From NCBI GenBank assembly GCA_035999765.1, contig CP108521.1, forward strand, positions 9,858,001 to 9,922,000: 64,000 nt of DNA, written 5' to 3'. The notes under the pieces are model-generated. The model had not been told where the DNA came from. It searched no databases and saw only the letters and a list, made by a program, of their open reading frames with translations. This DNA comes from Streptomyces sp. NBC_01231 (GTDB taxonomy: Bacteria > Actinomycetota > Actinomycetes > Streptomycetales > Streptomycetaceae). Positions 32,430 to 40,978 of this stretch are shown here, one piece after another; the first letter of the stretch is position 1; the number at the start of each line of letters is the position of its first letter. The translations under genes were made by a program, and so were the position numbers.

Positions 32430-33613
32430 TCGACGTCCACGGGCCCGTCGTCCGCCTTCTTGTCCTTGCCCGAGTGGAGCTGGATCAGGCCGCCCGCGTC
32501 GCCCTCCTCGGGGCGGCGGCCGTCGGAGGAGTCCGGGCCGTTCAGGTTCTGCCGGACCGAGTCGAGGATGGTCAGGCCCTGGGACACCAGGCCCGCGGCG
32601 ATCTCGCCGAGGCCGTCCGCGCCGTTGAGGACGTTGACGTTGGCACCGGCGAGGCCTCCGGCGGCCTCCTTCACGATCTGCGGCAGCTGGTCGATCAGCA
32701 TCCGGTCGAGGGCGACCCGGTCGTAGGAGGCCGCGGCCTCCGCCTGGATCTTCATCCGTTGCGCCTCGGCGGCGGCGAGCACCCTGATCCGCTCGGCCTC
32801 GGCCTCGGCGGGCTTCACGATCTCGGCCACCAGTTGCTGCTGGCGGAGCTTGGCCTGGCGCAGGGCCAGGTCCGTCTGGGCGTCGAGCACCTCCTGCTGG
32901 GCATGAGCCTGAGCCAGCGGCCCGGCCTGTGCGGCCTTCGCCTGTGCGCGGTCCACCTCGGCCGAGTACTCGGCCTTGACGATGGAGGTCTGGCGGGCGT
33001 ACTCGGCCTGGTTGCGGGCCGCCGCCTGCTCCGCCTCGGCCGAGGCCTGGGTGGCCTGCGCCTGGGCGATCTGGGCCTGCCGCTGGATGGCCGCCTTGTG
33101 CGGCGCGGACATGGCCTCGATGTAGCCGACCTCGCCGTCGTCGATCGACTGGATCTGCAGCGAGTCCACGATCAGGCCGATCTTCGCCATCTCGACCTTC
33201 GAGGTGTCCAGGACCTCCGCGGCGAGCTTCTGCCGCTCGGTGACGATCTCCTCGACCGTCATGGAGCCGATGATCGCCCGCAGGTGGCCGGCGAAGATCC
33301 GGCCGGTCAGCACCGACATCTGGTCCTGGTCGGAGAGGAAGCGCTGGCCCGCGTTGATGATGCTCTCGTGATCGTTGCCGACCTTGAAGGCGATGACGGC
33401 ACGGACGTGCAGCGCGATGCCCTGCCGGGTCACACAGGTCTCGGTGACCTCCGCCTCGCACATCGACAGGGTGAGGAAACGGGTCTTGCGGAAGATCGGG
33501 AGCACGAACTTGCCGTGCCCCGTCACCACTCGGAACGGCGCGCCCCCCAGTCCCCGCCTGCCCCCCGAGATCAGCATCGCCTCGTCGGGAGCGGGAACGC
33601 GGTATCCGAACAT
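32426..33613 (-). CDS. Flotillin-like SPFH protein
   Basis: 395 residues. The SPFH domain covers about residues 1-185 (GHGKFVLPIFRKTRFLTLSMCEAEV; SMTVEEIVTERQKLAAEVL; MAKIGLIVDSLQIQSIDD). A long Ala/Gln/Glu-rich coiled coil follows to about 300, then a Gly-rich end. There is no clear transmembrane segment at the N-terminus, so membrane contact may be peripheral. Flotillins organise ordered membrane domains. It follows an NfeD-like gene by 15 bp, a standard pairing, and both follow an acyl-CoA dehydrogenase. Confidence 0.9.
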   Translation of the reverse strand: MFGYRVPAPDEAMLISGGRRGLGGAPFRVVTGHGKFVLPIFRKTRFLTLSMCEAEVTETCVTRQGIALHVRAVIAFKVGNDHESIINAGQRFLSDQDQMSVLTGRIFAGHLRAIIGSMTVEEIVTERQKLAAEVLDTSKVEMAKIGLIVDSLQIQSIDDGEVGYIEAMSAPHKAAIQRQAQIAQAQATQASAEAEQAAARNQAEYARQTSIVKAEYSAEVDRAQAKAAQAGPLAQAHAQQEVLDAQTDLALRQAKLRQQQLVAEIVKPAEAEAERIRVLAAAEAQRMKIQAEAAASYDRVALDRMLIDQLPQIVKEAAGGLAGANVNVLNGADGLGEIAAGLVSQGLTILDSVRQNLNGPDSSDGRRPEEGDAGGLIQLHSGKDKKADDGPVDVD

Positions 33614-33628
33614 GTCTCTTTCGACTCC

Positions 33629-33877
33629 TCAGCCGGCGCCGGCGGTGTCGCCGAGCGCGTCCAATGGATCCACCCACTCGATGACGCCGACCTCACGACA
33701 TCCACGTGACTCGATCACGAGCACCGTCGCCCCCATGGGCAGGGGATCCTCCGACCAGGCGAGAAAGGTCTCCGAGCCGCCTCTGACCCGCACCAGGATC
33801 TCGCCGGGGCCCGCGGACCCGCGGGTTCCGACGAGCACTTTCCCCGTACAGCCGATCACGGCCTCGTCCTGCGGCAT
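33629..33877 (-). CDS. Small NfeD-like OB-fold protein
   Basis: 82 residues from the ATG at 33877; a GTG directly before it (33880) is equally possible and better spaced from GGAGGG. The sequence IGCTGKVLVGTRGSAGPG..ILVRVRGG..FLAWSEDPLPMGATVLVIESRG matches the soluble OB-fold domain of NfeD proteins, which partner flotillins. Membrane helices and the protease domain of long NfeD proteins are absent. It is 15 bp upstream of the flotillin gene. Confidence 0.8.
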   Translation of the reverse strand: MPQDEAVIGCTGKVLVGTRGSAGPGEILVRVRGGSETFLAWSEDPLPMGATVLVIESRGCREVGVIEWVDPLDALGDTAGAG

Positions 33878-33987
33878 CACGGGACGCCCTCCATCGCTCT
33901 GGCCCACGATTCCGACGATAGACCCACCCGGGCCGGGCACCCAACGGGCATACCCCTTCGACCTGCCTCGCCGGCGACGCGCAGGCC

Positions 33988-35214
33988 CTAACCCGCCGTC
34001 GCCCTCGGCTCCCGCGGCAGCCCCAGCACCTTCTCCGCGAGGATGTTCCGCTGCACCTGGGACGTCCCCGCGTAGATCGTTCCGGAGCGGGCGATCAGGT
34101 ACGTCGTCGACCAGGACGCCGAGGAGTTCGCGGCGCCGGGGTCGTCGGTGCGATACGTGCGCAGGGGCGGGCGGCCCACCGGCACCTGGCCGTGCAGGCC
34201 CATGATGTCCATCGCCAGGTCGGTGACCTCGGTGTGGTACTCGCTCCAGTACAGCTTGGCGATCGACGTCTCGGGGCCGGGCTCGGCGCCCTTCAGCCAG
34301 CCGGTGAGGATCCGGTACCCGAGGTAGCGCATGATCTCGACCTTGGACCAGCACCATGCGATCCGCTGCCGGACGACGGGGTCCTGGTCCTTGCCGTGCA
34401 GGCGCGCCAGCTGGACGAGACGTTCGACCTCCGCCTTGAAGAGGATCGGGTTGGTCGCCGCCTCCTCCCCGCGCTCCACGCCCAGCAGGCTCTGGGCGAC
34501 CGTCCAGCCGTTGTCGACGCCGCCGACGACGAGATCGGCGCGGGTGCGGGCGCCGTTGAAGAAGACCTCGTTGAAGTGCAGCTGCCCGCTCATCATGCGA
34601 AACGGCCGCACCTCGACGCCGGGCTGGTCGAGCGGGACGAGGAGGAAGGAGATGCCGCGGTGCTTGGACGCCTCCCGGTTCGTGCGGGCCAGGACGAAGA
34701 TCCAGTCGCAGTGGTGGGCGCCGGAGGTCCACACCTTCTGGCCGTCGATCACCCACTCCTCGCCGTCCGGTACCGCGCGCGTCTTCAGGGAGGCCAGGTC
34801 CGAACCCGCGTCCGGCTCCGAGTACCCCTGGCACCAGGTGTCCTCGCCGCTGAGGATGCGGGGCAGGAAGTGGCTCTTCTGCTCCTCCGTGCCCCAGCGC
34901 AGCAGCGTGTTCGCCAGCATCTTCACACCGAAGGTGTCCTGCGGCAGTCCGAACGGCACTCCCGCCAGGGCGAGCTCCTCCATCAGGACGACCTGGTGCA
35001 GCTTGGACAGACCGCGGCCGCCGTAGCGCTCGGGCCAGGTGAGCGAGAGGAAGCCGCGCTCGGCGAGCCGGCGGCGCCAGTCGCGGGCGAAGGCCCAGGC
35101 CGCTTCCTCGGCGAGGGCGCCGATGCCCTTCCAGTCCGGCGGCAGCGTCTCGGCGAGGAACGCCCTGACCTCGGTGCGGAACGTCTCGGTCTCCGCGGGA
35201 TAGCTGATGTCCAC
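33988..35214 (-). CDS. Acyl-CoA dehydrogenase catalytic subunit (FadE26/27-like)
   Basis: 408 residues. Motifs are CQGYSEPDAGSDLAS, WVIDGQKVWTSGAHHCDW and the C-terminal IYAGTSQVQRNILAEK; the likely base is Glu in LGVERGEE. It is paralogous to 19956. No small subunit is adjacent; the orphan subunit at 12742 could be its partner. It heads a minus-strand transcript with the NfeD-like and flotillin genes (110-bp gap) and shares island j with the divergent SDR. Confidence 0.92.
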   Translation of the reverse strand: MDISYPAETETFRTEVRAFLAETLPPDWKGIGALAEEAAWAFARDWRRRLAERGFLSLTWPERYGGRGLSKLHQVVLMEELALAGVPFGLPQDTFGVKMLANTLLRWGTEEQKSHFLPRILSGEDTWCQGYSEPDAGSDLASLKTRAVPDGEEWVIDGQKVWTSGAHHCDWIFVLARTNREASKHRGISFLLVPLDQPGVEVRPFRMMSGQLHFNEVFFNGARTRADLVVGGVDNGWTVAQSLLGVERGEEAATNPILFKAEVERLVQLARLHGKDQDPVVRQRIAWCWSKVEIMRYLGYRILTGWLKGAEPGPETSIAKLYWSEYHTEVTDLAMDIMGLHGQVPVGRPPLRTYRTDDPGAANSSASWSTTYLIARSGTIYAGTSQVQRNILAEKVLGLPREPRATAG

Positions 35215-35307
35215 CTGCGTTGTCTCCTCGTCCGGCCCCGCGCGAGCGGCTGGTCCTGCCCGGGCGGCGCGACCCGTCCGGCCCCGCTCGCCCAGCCGAT
35301 CGCTGTA

Positions 35308-35340
35308 TTGATTGTTTCAGCATAATAGGTTATCTATTTA
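35308..35340. promoter_or_regulatory. Divergent promoter/operator island j
   Basis: TTGATT (35308-35313), 17 bp and TATCTA (35331-35336) form a promoter toward the SDR. The inverted repeat AATAG-GTTAT-CTATT (35324-35338) covers the -10, exactly as at 1496-1512. Conservation of both promoter spacing and operator argues for one regulator at both sites. Confidence 0.7.
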
Positions 35341-35373
35341 TGAGGAATAGCGTCGAGTCTGGGGCGGGCTGAG

Positions 35374-36120
35374 ATGGGACTGCTGGACGGCCGGAACGCG
35401 GTGATCACCGGCGGCGCACAGGGCATCGGCTTCGAGATCGCCGGTGTCCTCGGCGCCGAGGGTGCCCGCGTGGTCCTCGGTGACATCAACGAGGACAGCG
35501 CGGCGCAGGCCGCCGAACGCCTGGCGAAGGACGGCGTGGCCGCCACCTCGCTGCGTTGCGACGTCACCGACGAGGACGACGTCGCCGCACTCGTCGCCCA
35601 CTGCACCGACATCTTCGGACCGGTCGGCGTGATGGTCAACAACGCCGGCATCACCCGGGACGCGACGCTGCGCAAGATGGCTCTCGCCGACTTCCGCGCC
35701 GTCGTCGACGTCCACCTGACCGGCGCCTGGAACGGCACCCGGTTCGCCGCCGAGGCGATGCGCGCGCACGGTCAGGGCGGCAGCATCGTCAACATCTCCT
35801 CCATCGCGGGCAAGGTCGGCAACTTCGGCCAGACGAACTACAGCGCCGCCAAGGCCGGCCTCGTCGGCCTCACCAAGGCGTCCGCCAAGGAGCTCGCGAA
35901 AGCGGGCATCCGCGTCAACGCCGTGCAGCCCGGGCTGATCCGCACCGCGATGACCGAGGCGATGCCCCCGGCGGCCTGGGACGCCAAGCTCGCCGAGATC
36001 CCCCTGGGCCGCGCCGGCGAACCGGCCGAGGTCGCCCAGACCGTCCTGTTCCTCGCCTCCGACATGGCGAGCTACGTCACCGGAGCCGTCCTCGAGGTGA
36101 CCGGCGGCCGGTACATGTGA
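35374..36120 (+). CDS. SDR-family 3-oxoacyl reductase/3-hydroxyacyl dehydrogenase
   Basis: 248 residues, FabG-like. It has [14 protein letters not shown] (Asp after strand 2, NAD preference), [14 protein letters not shown] and YSAAKAG, with the C-terminal [12 protein letters not shown]. Operon position before a thiolase makes 3-hydroxyacyl-CoA oxidation to 3-ketoacyl-CoA the best guess. First of five genes up to 40901. Confidence 0.9.
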   Translation: MGLLDGRNAVITGGAQGIGFEIAGVLGAEGARVVLGDINEDSAAQAAERLAKDGVAATSLRCDVTDEDDVAALVAHCTDIFGPVGVMVNNAGITRDATLRKMALADFRAVVDVHLTGAWNGTRFAAEAMRAHGQGGSIVNISSIAGKVGNFGQTNYSAAKAGLVGLTKASAKELAKAGIRVNAVQPGLIRTAMTEAMPPAAWDAKLAEIPLGRAGEPAEVAQTVLFLASDMASYVTGAVLEVTGGRYM

Positions 36121-36193
36121 GCGCCGCCTCATCCCCGTACCGACCTCATCCCCGTACGTCCCACACCCACACGACCGACGAAAGGCCCAGCCG

Positions 36194-37444
36194 ATGCCCG
36201 CCCCCCTGCGTGACGCGGTGATCTGCGAACCCCTGCGTACCCCCGTCGGCGGCTACGGCGGTGCCTTCCGCGACGTGACGGCGGCCGAACTCGCGGCCAC
36301 GGTCATACGCGCCGTGCTGGAACGCACCGGCATACCGCCCGCCGCCGTGGACGACGTCCTGCTGGGTCAGTGCTACCCGAACGGCGAGGCACCCGCCATC
36401 GGCCGGGTCGCCGCCCTGGACGCGGGCCTGCCCGTGGAGGTGCCGGGACTGCAGATCGACCGCCGCTGCGGCTCCGGACTTCAGGCGATCATCACCGCGG
36501 CGATGCAGGTGCAGACCGGCGCGAGTGACCTCGTGCTGGCCGGTGGTGTCGAGTCCATGAGCCAGGCCGAGTTCTACACCACCGACGTGCGCTGGGGCGT
36601 GCGCGGCGCGGGCACCACGCTGCACGACCGGCTGGCCCGCGGCCGGGTCACCTCCGGCGGCGTCAACCACCCCGTCGCGGGTGGCATGTTGGAGACCGCC
36701 GAGAACCTGCGGCGCGAGTACGGCATCCCCCGCGAGGAACAGGACGAACTCGCCCTGCGCTCCCACGAGAAGGCCGTCGCGGCCCAGCGGGAGGGCCGGT
36801 TCACCGACGAGATCGTGCCCGTCACCGTACGCGGCCGGAAGGGCGAGACGGTCGTCGACACCGACGAACACCCGCGCCCCGACTCCTCGTTGGACAAGCT
36901 CGCCAAACTCCGTCCCGTCCTCGGCCGGCAGGACCCGGAGGCGACCGTCACGGCAGGCAACGCCAGCGGCCAGAACGACGGCGCCGCGCTGTGCGTCGTC
37001 ACCCACCCCGAGCGGGCCGCCGAACTCGGCCTGCGCCCGCTGGGGCGCCTGGTCTCCTGGGCCGTCGTCGGCGTGCCGCCCGAGACGATGGGCATCGGCC
37101 CGGTGCCCGCCACCGCCAGGGCCCTGGAACGGGCGGGCCTGAAGCTCGCCGACATCGACCTGATCGAACTCAACGAGGCCTTCGCCGCCCAGGTGCTCGC
37201 CTGCACCCGCGCATGGGACCTGACCGAGACCGACTTCGAACGGTTCAACGTCAACGGCTCCGGCATCTCGCTGGGCCACCCCGTCGGCGCCACCGGCGGC
37301 CGCATTCTCGCCACCCTGCTGCGCGAACTCGACCGCCGCCAGGCCCGCTACGGCCTGGAGACCATGTGCCTCGGCGGCGGCCAGGGCCTGGCCGCGGTCT
37401 TCGAGCGGCCGACGGACGCAACCAACGCCAATGGAGGTCGCTGA
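36194..37444 (+). CDS. Acetyl-CoA C-acyltransferase (thiolase)
   Basis: 416 residues with a complete thiolase active site: Cys92 in DRRCGSG, NEAFAAQ, GHPVGATGGR and the second Cys in MCLGGGQG. It should cleave a 3-ketoacyl-CoA with CoA, releasing acetyl- or propionyl-CoA, like FadA5. Start ATG after GAAAGG. It is the only protein here with a full degradative thiolase signature. Confidence 0.93.
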   Translation: MPAPLRDAVICEPLRTPVGGYGGAFRDVTAAELAATVIRAVLERTGIPPAAVDDVLLGQCYPNGEAPAIGRVAALDAGLPVEVPGLQIDRRCGSGLQAIITAAMQVQTGASDLVLAGGVESMSQAEFYTTDVRWGVRGAGTTLHDRLARGRVTSGGVNHPVAGGMLETAENLRREYGIPREEQDELALRSHEKAVAAQREGRFTDEIVPVTVRGRKGETVVDTDEHPRPDSSLDKLAKLRPVLGRQDPEATVTAGNASGQNDGAALCVVTHPERAAELGLRPLGRLVSWAVVGVPPETMGIGPVPATARALERAGLKLADIDLIELNEAFAAQVLACTRAWDLTETDFERFNVNGSGISLGHPVGATGGRILATLLRELDRRQARYGLETMCLGGGQGLAAVFERPTDATNANGGR

Positions 37445-37445
37445 C

Positions 37446-38882
37446 ATGGCCGGACTGATCGCATACGGCGCGTACGTGCCGTACCACCGTCTCGCCCGGG
37501 CCGACGTCGCCGCCGTCCTGGGCGCGCGGGGCGGCAAGGGGACCCGCGCGGTCGCGGGCTACGACGAGGACACCACGTCCATGGCGGTGGAGGCGGCCCG
37601 CGGCGCGCTGGCCCGTGACGGCCTGCGCGGCCGCATCGGCCAGCTCTTCCTCGCCACCGCCGCCCCCGCGTACCTCGACAAGACGAACGCGACCGCCGTG
37701 CACGCCGCGCTCGGCCTGGACGAGCACGTGCTCGCCGCCGACATGGCCGGTTCGGTCCGCTCGGGTCTCGGCGCGCTGCTGACCGCCGCCCGCTCCCCGA
37801 TCCCGACCCTGACGGTCCTGTCCGACCTGCGCACCGGCCTGCCCGGCGGCAGCGACGAGATCGCGGGCGGCGACGGGGCGGCGGCGTTCGTCTTCGGTGG
37901 ACACCGCAACGGCGCCCCCGTCATCGCGGAGCTGCTCGCCCACGACACCGTCAGCGACGAGATCCTCGAACGCTGGCGCCTGCCCGGCGCCGCCTCCTCC
38001 CGGGTCTGGGAGGAGCGCTTCGCCGAGGAGATCTACGTGTCCCTCGCGGACAAGGCGCTCACCGCGGCCCTCGACCACGCGGCGATCGACATCGGGTCGA
38101 TCGACCACTTCGCGGTCGCGGGCCTGCATGCCCGCGCGTGCGCGGCGGTCCGGCGCACCGCCGGTGTCCGCCCCGAGGCGGTGACTCCGGACCTGGCCGG
38201 AGCGATCGGCAACGCCGGCACCGCCCAGCCCGGGCTGCTCCTCGCCGACGTCCTCGACCGGGCCCGGCCCGGCGAGACCATCGCCCTCGTCGTGCTCGGC
38301 GACGGCGCCGGAGTCCTCCTGCTGCGCGCCACCGACGCCCTCCCGGCCCACCGCGCGGCCCGCCCGGTCTCCGCCCAGATCGCGCAGGGCAGCGCCCCGA
38401 TGCCGTACGCCACCTACCTGACCTGGCGCGGCCTCCTCGACCGCGAACCACCCCGTCGGCCGGATCCCGAGCCGCCCTACGCCCCGCCCGCCCACCGCCG
38501 CAACGGCTGGAAGTACGGCTTTGTCGCCTCCCGTTGCGAGAAGTGCGGCACCCGGCATCTGCCGCCGGACCGGGTGTGCACCTCCTGCCGGAGCGTCGAC
38601 GCCATGACCGACGAGCCGATGGAGCACGTGCGCGGCACGGTCGCCACGTTCACCGTCGACCGGCTGGCCCACACCCCGAGCCCGCCGATGCTCGTCGTGG
38701 TCGTCGACTACGACGGCGGCGGCCGGTTCCGCTGCCAGCTGACCGACGCCACCGAGGCCGACGCCGTCATCGGCGCCCGGGTGGAGATGACCTTCCGGCG
38801 CACCGTCACCGCGTCCGGCGTGCACAACTACTTCTGGAAGGCCCGGCCGGTGCGCACGGGCGAGACCGAGGGGACACACTGA
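37446..38882 (+). CDS. HMG-CoA synthase-like/DUF35 fusion lacking the catalytic Cys
   Basis: 478 residues; ATG 8 nt after GGAGG. Residues 1-335 have the HMG-CoA synthase/KAS III-like thiolase fold (YGAYVPYHRL; DEDTTSMAVEAAR; TAAPAYLDKTNA; GGDGAAAFVFG). The catalytic Cys motif, normally EACxGGT, reads AADMAGS with Asp99 at the Cys position. Residues 355-478 are a DUF35 domain with a zinc ribbon (Cys364, Cys367, Cys378, Cys381) and an OB-fold. The next gene is a thiolase with a 1-bp overlap. Thiolase, DUF35 and HMG-CoA synthase are known to form one complex in archaea and in the PhlACB acyltransferase, so a tripartite complex is likely. The dead synthase half may be structural. Confidence 0.85.
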   Translation: MAGLIAYGAYVPYHRLARADVAAVLGARGGKGTRAVAGYDEDTTSMAVEAARGALARDGLRGRIGQLFLATAAPAYLDKTNATAVHAALGLDEHVLAADMAGSVRSGLGALLTAARSPIPTLTVLSDLRTGLPGGSDEIAGGDGAAAFVFGGHRNGAPVIAELLAHDTVSDEILERWRLPGAASSRVWEERFAEEIYVSLADKALTAALDHAAIDIGSIDHFAVAGLHARACAAVRRTAGVRPEAVTPDLAGAIGNAGTAQPGLLLADVLDRARPGETIALVVLGDGAGVLLLRATDALPAHRAARPVSAQIAQGSAPMPYATYLTWRGLLDREPPRRPDPEPPYAPPAHRRNGWKYGFVASRCEKCGTRHLPPDRVCTSCRSVDAMTDEPMEHVRGTVATFTVDRLAHTPSPPMLVVVVDYDGGGRFRCQLTDATEADAVIGARVEMTFRRTVTASGVHNYFWKARPVRTGETEGTH

Positions 38883-40090
38883 TGGGCTCGCACGGAATCA
38901 GGGACCGGGTCGCGATCGTCGGCATGGGCTGCACGCCCTTCGGCGAGCACTGGACCCGCTCGGCGGACGACCTGCTGATCGACGCCGTCGGTGAGGCGGT
39001 CACCTCGGCCGGCATCACCCTCGACGACATCGACGCGTACTGGTTCGGCACCCAGGCGTCCGGCGTGTCCGGGCTGACCCTGAGCCGGGCGCTCCACCTG
39101 CCCAACAAGCCGGTCACCCGCGTCGAGAACATGTGCGCGACCGGCTCCGAGGCTTTGCGCAACGCCTGCTACGCCGTCGCCTCCGGGGCGTACGACGTGG
39201 CGATGGCCGTCGGTGTGGAGAAGCTCAAGGACTCCGGGATGTCCGGGCTGTCGGGCACCGTCATCCCGGGCGCGGGCGACGACAGCCGCGGGGAGATCAC
39301 CGCCCCGGCGAACTTCTCCCTCCTCGCCCCCGCCTACGCCGCCAAGTACGGCCTGGCGGACGAGGAGATGAAGGACGTCATCACCCGGATCGCCTGGAAG
39401 AACCACTTCAACGGGGCCCGCAACCCCCGCGCCCAGTTCCGCAAGGAGGTCCCGCCTGAGCGCATCAAGGCGGCCCCGATCGTCGCGGGCATGCTCGGTG
39501 TCTTCGACTGCTCGGGCGTCTCGGACGGCTCCGCGGCGGCGATCGTCGTCCGCGCGGAGGACGCCTACCGGTACACCGACAAGCCGATCTTCGTGAAGGC
39601 GCTGTCCTTCGTCGCCGGCCCGGCGGACGGGCTCCTCGACCCGGAGTACGACTTCACCACCTTCCCCGAGGTCGTCGCCTCCGCGCAGGAGGCCTACCGC
39701 CAGGCGGGCATCACCGACCCGCGTACCGAGCTGGCGCTGGCCGAGGTCCACGACTGCTTCACGCCGACCGAGTTGGTGCTGATGGAGGACCTGGGCTTCT
39801 CCGAGCGCGGCCAGGGCTGGAAGGACGTCACCAGCGGGGCGTTCGACCTGGACGGCTCGCTGCCGGTCAACCCGGACGGCGGCCTGAAGGCCTTCGGTCA
39901 CCCCATCGGCGCCTCCGGCCTGCGGATGATGTTCGAGGCGTGGCTGCAACTGCGGGGCGAGGCACCGGCCGAGCGGACCGTGCAGTCGGTGGCCGAAGGA
40001 CGCTCGCTCGCCCTCACCCACAACCTCGGCGGCGGACCCGGCGAGTGCGTCTCGTTCGTGTCGGTCGTCGGCAGTCAACTCACCGAGTAG
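38882..40090 (+). CDS. Thiolase-family acyltransferase (archaeal/SCP-x type)
   Basis: 402 residues, start in a TGATG overlap. It has Cys85 in ENMCATGSEA, the HDCF motif in EVHDCFTPTEL, and GHPIGASGLR; the C-terminal loop HNLGGGPGEC is of the archaeal/SCP-x type. It looks catalytic, unlike the Ltp protein at 4663. Being coupled to the HMG-CoA synthase-like/DUF35 fusion, it should act in a shared complex with acyl-CoA held by the OB-fold. Cleavage or condensation are both possible. Confidence 0.9.
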   Translation: MGSHGIRDRVAIVGMGCTPFGEHWTRSADDLLIDAVGEAVTSAGITLDDIDAYWFGTQASGVSGLTLSRALHLPNKPVTRVENMCATGSEALRNACYAVASGAYDVAMAVGVEKLKDSGMSGLSGTVIPGAGDDSRGEITAPANFSLLAPAYAAKYGLADEEMKDVITRIAWKNHFNGARNPRAQFRKEVPPERIKAAPIVAGMLGVFDCSGVSDGSAAAIVVRAEDAYRYTDKPIFVKALSFVAGPADGLLDPEYDFTTFPEVVASAQEAYRQAGITDPRTELALAEVHDCFTPTELVLMEDLGFSERGQGWKDVTSGAFDLDGSLPVNPDGGLKAFGHPIGASGLRMMFEAWLQLRGEAPAERTVQSVAEGRSLALTHNLGGGPGECVSFVSVVGSQLTE

Positions 40091-40106
40091 AAAAGGCGGT
40101 TCGGCC

Positions 40107-40901
40107 ATGGGGCGACTCGAAGACAAGATAGCCGTCGTCACCGGGGCCGCGTCCGGCATCGGCGCGGCCACCGCCCGCCGTCTGGCGGTCGAGGGCGCGC
40201 ACACGGTGGTCGCCGACCTCAACCTCGACGGCGCCAAGGCGGTGACGGAGGAGATCCGCGCCGCCGGGGGCTCCGCGACGGCGGTCGCCGTCGACCTCGG
40301 TGACGTGGAGAGCGTACGGGCCATGGTGGCCGCGGCGGTCGAGACGTACGGCGGCCTCGACGTCCTGCACAACAACGCGGCGGCCACCCACCTGGCCGCC
40401 CGCCAGGACCTCGCCGTCGTGGACGCCGATCCGGCGGTGTGGGACGACACGATGCGCATCAACCTGCGCGGGACCATGGTCGCCATCCAGGCCGCCGTCC
40501 CGCACATGGTCGCGCGCGGCGGCGGCTCCATCATCAACACCTCGTCCGGCGCCGGCCTCTCCGGCGACCTGCGCAATCCCGCGTACGGGGCGTCCAAGGC
40601 CGCCCTCATCAACCTCACGCAGTACGTCGCCACCCAGTACGGCAAGCAGGGCGTGCGCTGCAACGCCATCGCGCCGGGGTTCATCGTCACGCCGGCCAGT
40701 TCCGGTTCGGCGCACGGGGCGATCAGGGAGGCGATGCTGCGCCATCACCTCACCCCGCGCCTGGGGCGCCCGGAGGACGTCGCGTCGGCGGTCGTCTTCC
40801 TCGCGTCCGACGAGTCGGCCTTCGTCACCGGGCACACCCTGCGGGTGGACGGCGGGCTGCTCTCCCACCAGCCGTACGTCGCGGACCTGCGTGACGCGTG
40901 A
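40107..40901 (+). CDS. SDR-family oxidoreductase
   Basis: 264 residues. TGAASGIG, VADLNLD (Asp, NAD-type), HNNAAATH, NTSSGAG and YGASKAA are present, with GHTLRVDGG near the end. It closes the five-gene operon and is followed 15 bp later by a strong hairpin terminator. Likely 3-hydroxyacyl-CoA or alcohol dehydrogenase. Confidence 0.9.
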   Translation: MGRLEDKIAVVTGAASGIGAATARRLAVEGAHTVVADLNLDGAKAVTEEIRAAGGSATAVAVDLGDVESVRAMVAAAVETYGGLDVLHNNAAATHLAARQDLAVVDADPAVWDDTMRINLRGTMVAIQAAVPHMVARGGGSIINTSSGAGLSGDLRNPAYGASKAALINLTQYVATQYGKQGVRCNAIAPGFIVTPASSGSAHGAIREAMLRHHLTPRLGRPEDVASAVVFLASDESAFVTGHTLRVDGGLLSHQPYVADLRDA

Positions 40902-40916
40902 CGCGGCTGGTGTCGC

Positions 40917-40957
40917 AGAAAGCCGGAGGCGCTTCAGTACGGCGCCTCCGGCTTTCT
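40917..40957. terminator. Strong bidirectional terminator
   Basis: A perfect 16-bp stem, AGAAAGCCGGAGGCGC pairing with GCGCCTCCGGCTTTCT, with a 9-nt loop. It lies between the convergent SDR and ABC fusion genes; the ends of the stem give A or T runs on either strand, as expected for two-way termination. Confidence 0.9.
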
Positions 40958-40978
40958 GCTGTCCCCGTGCGCGGCCGG

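Noticed and set aside
36121..36193. CTCATCCCCGTAC direct repeat between SDR and thiolase
   Set aside because: Two short copies in a low-complexity spacer, most likely chance or slippage.
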